DNA of 7,753 bases, taken from UBA8438 sp963934795. Its GTDB lineage: Bacteria; Acidobacteriota; Vicinamibacteria; Vicinamibacterales; UBA8438. Positions 6,436-7,753 of this stretch are shown here, piece after piece (position 1 is the stretch's first letter; each line of letters opens with the position of its first letter). The stretch is taken from the NCBI GenBank assembly GCA_963934795.1, contig CAWWAF010000143.1, positions 1 through 7,753 of the forward strand, in the 5' to 3' direction. A program made the translations under genes and the position numbers. The notes under the pieces are model-generated. The model saw nothing but the letters and a program-made list of their open reading frames with translations, had not been told where the DNA came from and did not search any database.

Positions 6436-7017
6436 ATGAGAACGCAGAGTTTTTGGTCCGCGTCGTTGCTGGCAATCATGGTGATGTTCGTTGGCGCCGG
6501 GGCCTCTGTGGGCACCCAGGCCCAGCAAGCCTCCGAGCCATGGTTCCATGTCCAGATCGACCGCGACGGCGATGACCACGTCAACCTCAACCTGCCGTTG
6601 GCGGCCATCGAAGCGGCTATTGCCCTGGCTCCCAGCAGCATCGTGGAGAACGGCCAGCTGCAGCTCGGCCAAGAGCACGAAGTGCCGGTGGCAGCCATCC
6701 GCGGCATGTGGGAAGAGCTACGGAGTGTCGGCGACGCCGAGTTCGCGACCATCCAGCATGAGGGGAACGACGTACGAATCGCACGAGAAGGAGACACCAT
6801 TCTCGTCCGCGTCAGTGAAGAAGGCGATGACGATGACACGGATGTCAGAGTCGAGATTCCGGTGCCGGTGGTCGACGCGCTGCTCTCAGGCGAAGGGGAC
6901 ATGCTGAACGTCAGAGCGGCGATTCAGGAACTCAGCACGATGCGCGGCGAGATGGTTCGCGTCATTGAAGCCAACAACAACATTCGCATCTGGATCGACG
7001 AGACCTCCACCCAGTAG
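6436..7017 (+). CDS. Small secreted acidic protein with two tandem repeats, function unknown
   Basis: A 193-aa product with a Sec signal peptide (hydrophobic 9-24, likely cleavage TQA-QQ near 29/30). I do not recognise a named family, although similar hypothetical proteins occur in Acidobacteria. The mature part appears to be two copies of one module. Copy 1 (about 36-118) runs FHVQI, acidic DRDGDD, VNLNLPLAAIEAAI, then AIRGMWEEL, EFATIQHEGNDVRI. Copy 2 (about 121-189) runs ILVRV, acidic SEEGDDDD, VRVEIPVPVVDALL, then AAIQEL, MVRVIEANNNIRIWIDE. Each looks like strand, acidic loop, strand, helix after a conserved Pro, helix, beta hairpin. The Asp-rich loops might bind cations or basic partners; this is speculation. 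It is transcribed divergently from the outer-membrane barrel gene and is followed by a GC-rich hairpin. It is presumably periplasmic, with no membrane helix beyond the signal peptide. Confidence 0.8.
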   Translation: MRTQSFWSASLLAIMVMFVGAGASVGTQAQQASEPWFHVQIDRDGDDHVNLNLPLAAIEAAIALAPSSIVENGQLQLGQEHEVPVAAIRGMWEELRSVGDAEFATIQHEGNDVRIAREGDTILVRVSEEGDDDDTDVRVEIPVPVVDALLSGEGDMLNVRAAIQELSTMRGEMVRVIEANNNIRIWIDETSTQ

Positions 7018-7052
7018 CGGGGCCCTCGGCTGGTCCATCGGGACGATGTCTG

Positions 7053-7082
7053 ACGGGGCTGCCGGGTGACCGGCGGCCCCGT
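7053..7082 (+). terminator. GC-rich hairpin with GTGA tetraloop after the secreted-protein gene
   Basis: ACGGGGCTGCCGG (7053-7065) pairs with CCGGCGGCCCCGT (7070-7082) over 13 bp with one G-U, closing on loop GTGA, a GNRA-type tetraloop. It begins 35 bp after the stop codon and sits upstream of tadA. It is probably a transcription end or processing/stabilising structure. The following bases (TCGCGTG) lack a U-run, so a standard intrinsic terminator is not shown. Confidence 0.6.
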
Positions 7083-7159
7083 TCGCGTGTACGACGTCCG
7101 GATGGTCCGCGGGGCGACCCTTGGTGGTGATCAGTTACGATATAGGCGGGCACGAACCG

Positions 7160-7624
7160 GTGACACTGACCGACGCGGAGGACCAACGGTTCATGCGCGA
7201 GGCGCTCGCGCAGGCGCAGCTGGCGCGAGACCGCGACGAAGTGCCGGTCGGTGCCGTCGTCGTACGAGACGGCGTCATCGTCGGCCGCGGATGCAATCAA
7301 CCGATTGGCAGCCGCGACCCGACCGCCCATGCGGAAATTGTCGCGTTGCGAGACGCGGCGGCCACGGTCGGCAATTACCGCCTGACCGGGGCTCAGTTGT
7401 TTGTCACCGTCGAGCCGTGTCTGATGTGCGCCGGTGCCCTGGTGCACGCCCGCATCAGCCGACTCGTCTACGGTGCGTCGGAGCCGAGGACTGGTGCCGT
7501 GCGGTCGGCGATGCTCGTGCTCGACGATCCTGCGTTGAACCATCGGGTCGAGGTCACGACCGGGGTGCTTGAGCAGGACTGCCGTGAGTTGATGCAGGCG
7601 TTCTTCACCGGACGCCGAACCTGA
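7160..7624 (+). CDS. tadA: tRNA-specific adenosine-34 deaminase
   Basis: Zinc enzyme that deaminates the wobble adenosine of tRNA-Arg(ACG) to inosine, allowing decoding of CGU, CGC and CGA; usually essential. The cytidine-deaminase-type core is intact: VPVGAVVV (28-35), the HAE motif with His57 (Zn) and Glu59 (proton shuttle), and PCLMC with Cys87 and Cys90 (Zn). The tail is typical (RTGAVRSAMLVLDDPALNHR, then FFTGRRT). From the GTG at 7160 the product is 154 aa, and its catalytic residues carry the same numbers as in E. coli TadA, which supports this start. A TTG at 7121 would add 13 residues without family resemblance. A start at ATG 7193 would lose part of the first helix. The ribosome site is weak (GGCGGG, 9 nt away). 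A tRNA-Ser gene begins 36 bp downstream and may share its transcript. Confidence 0.95.
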   Translation: MTLTDAEDQRFMREALAQAQLARDRDEVPVGAVVVRDGVIVGRGCNQPIGSRDPTAHAEIVALRDAAATVGNYRLTGAQLFVTVEPCLMCAGALVHARISRLVYGASEPRTGAVRSAMLVLDDPALNHRVEVTTGVLEQDCRELMQAFFTGRRT

Positions 7625-7660
7625 GGGTTGGGGCGTCAGCTGCGACAGCAAGTTCTATAC

Positions 7661-7751
7661 GGAGAGGTACCGAAGTGGTCGTAACGGGGGCGCCTCGAAA
7701 GCGTCTTGTCGGGTAACCGGCACGTGGGTTCGAATCCCACCCTCTCCGCCA
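7661..7751 (+). tRNA. tRNA-Ser (anticodon CGA), with encoded CCA
   Basis: A full cloverleaf folds by eye. Acceptor arms are GGAGAGG (7661-7667) and CCTCTCC (7741-7747), with discriminator G7748 and encoded CCA (7749-7751). The D stem is CCG/CGG (7670-7672, 7685-7687) with GG at 7677-7678. The anticodon stem is GGCGC/GCGTC (7689-7693, 7701-7705), with loop CTCGAAA and anticodon CGA at 7696-7698. A long variable arm pairs around a GTAA loop (about 7707-7722), the class II feature of tRNA-Ser. The T arm is GTGGG-TTCGAAT-CCCAC (7724-7740). It reads UCG serine codons. It ends 2 nt from the window edge. Confidence 0.97.
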
Positions 7752-7753
7752 TT

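Noticed and set aside
5397..6575. 392-aa open frame on the plus strand
   Set aside because: It is antisense to the outer-membrane barrel gene and overlaps the start of the secreted repeat protein. Its composition is typical of a shadow frame.
7121..7159. Upstream TTG start for tadA
   Set aside because: It adds 13 residues unlike the family, whereas the GTG at 7160 gives catalytic residues at the same positions as E. coli TadA.
6962..7651. 229-aa open frame on the minus strand opposite tadA
   Set aside because: TadA on the plus strand is unambiguous with all zinc ligands, and the antisense product has no family features.
7661..7751. The neighbouring tRNA as a TadA substrate
   Set aside because: TadA deaminates A34. 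This anticodon is CGA with C at position 34, so there is no target base.
1..7753. CRISPR array, insertion sequence, phage, toxin-antitoxin or defence system
   Set aside because: No regularly spaced repeats, transposase or integrase motifs, or known defence domains are visible. The tRNA at the right edge is intact, with no attachment-site duplication seen inside the window.

Overview
The window is a GC-rich (roughly 65%) bacterial chromosome segment. Gene content suggests Acidobacteriota, probably a Vicinamibacteria-like lineage. The reasons are an exported VOC protein with a C-terminal domain I associate with Acidobacteria, a stand-alone DUF4159 protein, and several Sec- or Tat-exported proteins of poorly known families. 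This assignment is an inference from protein flavour, not a database result. No phage, transposon, CRISPR or defence-gene signature is visible.

Layout. Positions 1-111 hold the 3' end of an unidentified plus-strand gene that overlaps, tail to tail, the end of a minus-strand ribokinase gene (rbsK, 77-1030). A 129-bp gap with a long near-perfect stem-loop (1081-1132) separates rbsK from a large minus-strand gene (1160-2884). That gene encodes an exported protein with two VOC modules and a family-specific C-terminal domain. A 160-bp divergent intergenic region (2885-3044) carries promoter-like elements and a direct repeat. From it, a DUF4159 protein gene (3045-3926) runs on the plus strand, followed 79 bp later by a Tat-signal threonine-aldolase-family PLP enzyme (GTG start at 4006, ending 5175). 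This gene converges on an outer-membrane beta-barrel gene (5235-6329, minus). A second divergent region (6330-6435) has a perfect TATAAT just 11 nt from the barrel gene's ATG, and leads into a small secreted acidic protein built of two tandem repeats (6436-7017). A GC-rich hairpin with a GNRA loop (7053-7082) separates this from tadA (7160-7624), and a complete tRNA-Ser(CGA) closes the window (7661-7751).

Working together. Housekeeping functions lie at the two ends: ribose phosphorylation, and translation through TadA and tRNA-Ser. The centre is a cluster of cell-envelope proteins (VOC fusion, DUF4159, Tat aldolase-like enzyme, OMP, repeat protein). Each of the five has an export signal, but nothing in the sequence ties them to one pathway. 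Strand changes make three or more transcription units likely. The most unusual items are the exported VOC fusion with one intact and one degenerate metal triad, the Tat-targeted aldolase-fold enzyme, and the internally duplicated secreted protein. I see no convincing evidence of a new multi-gene system.
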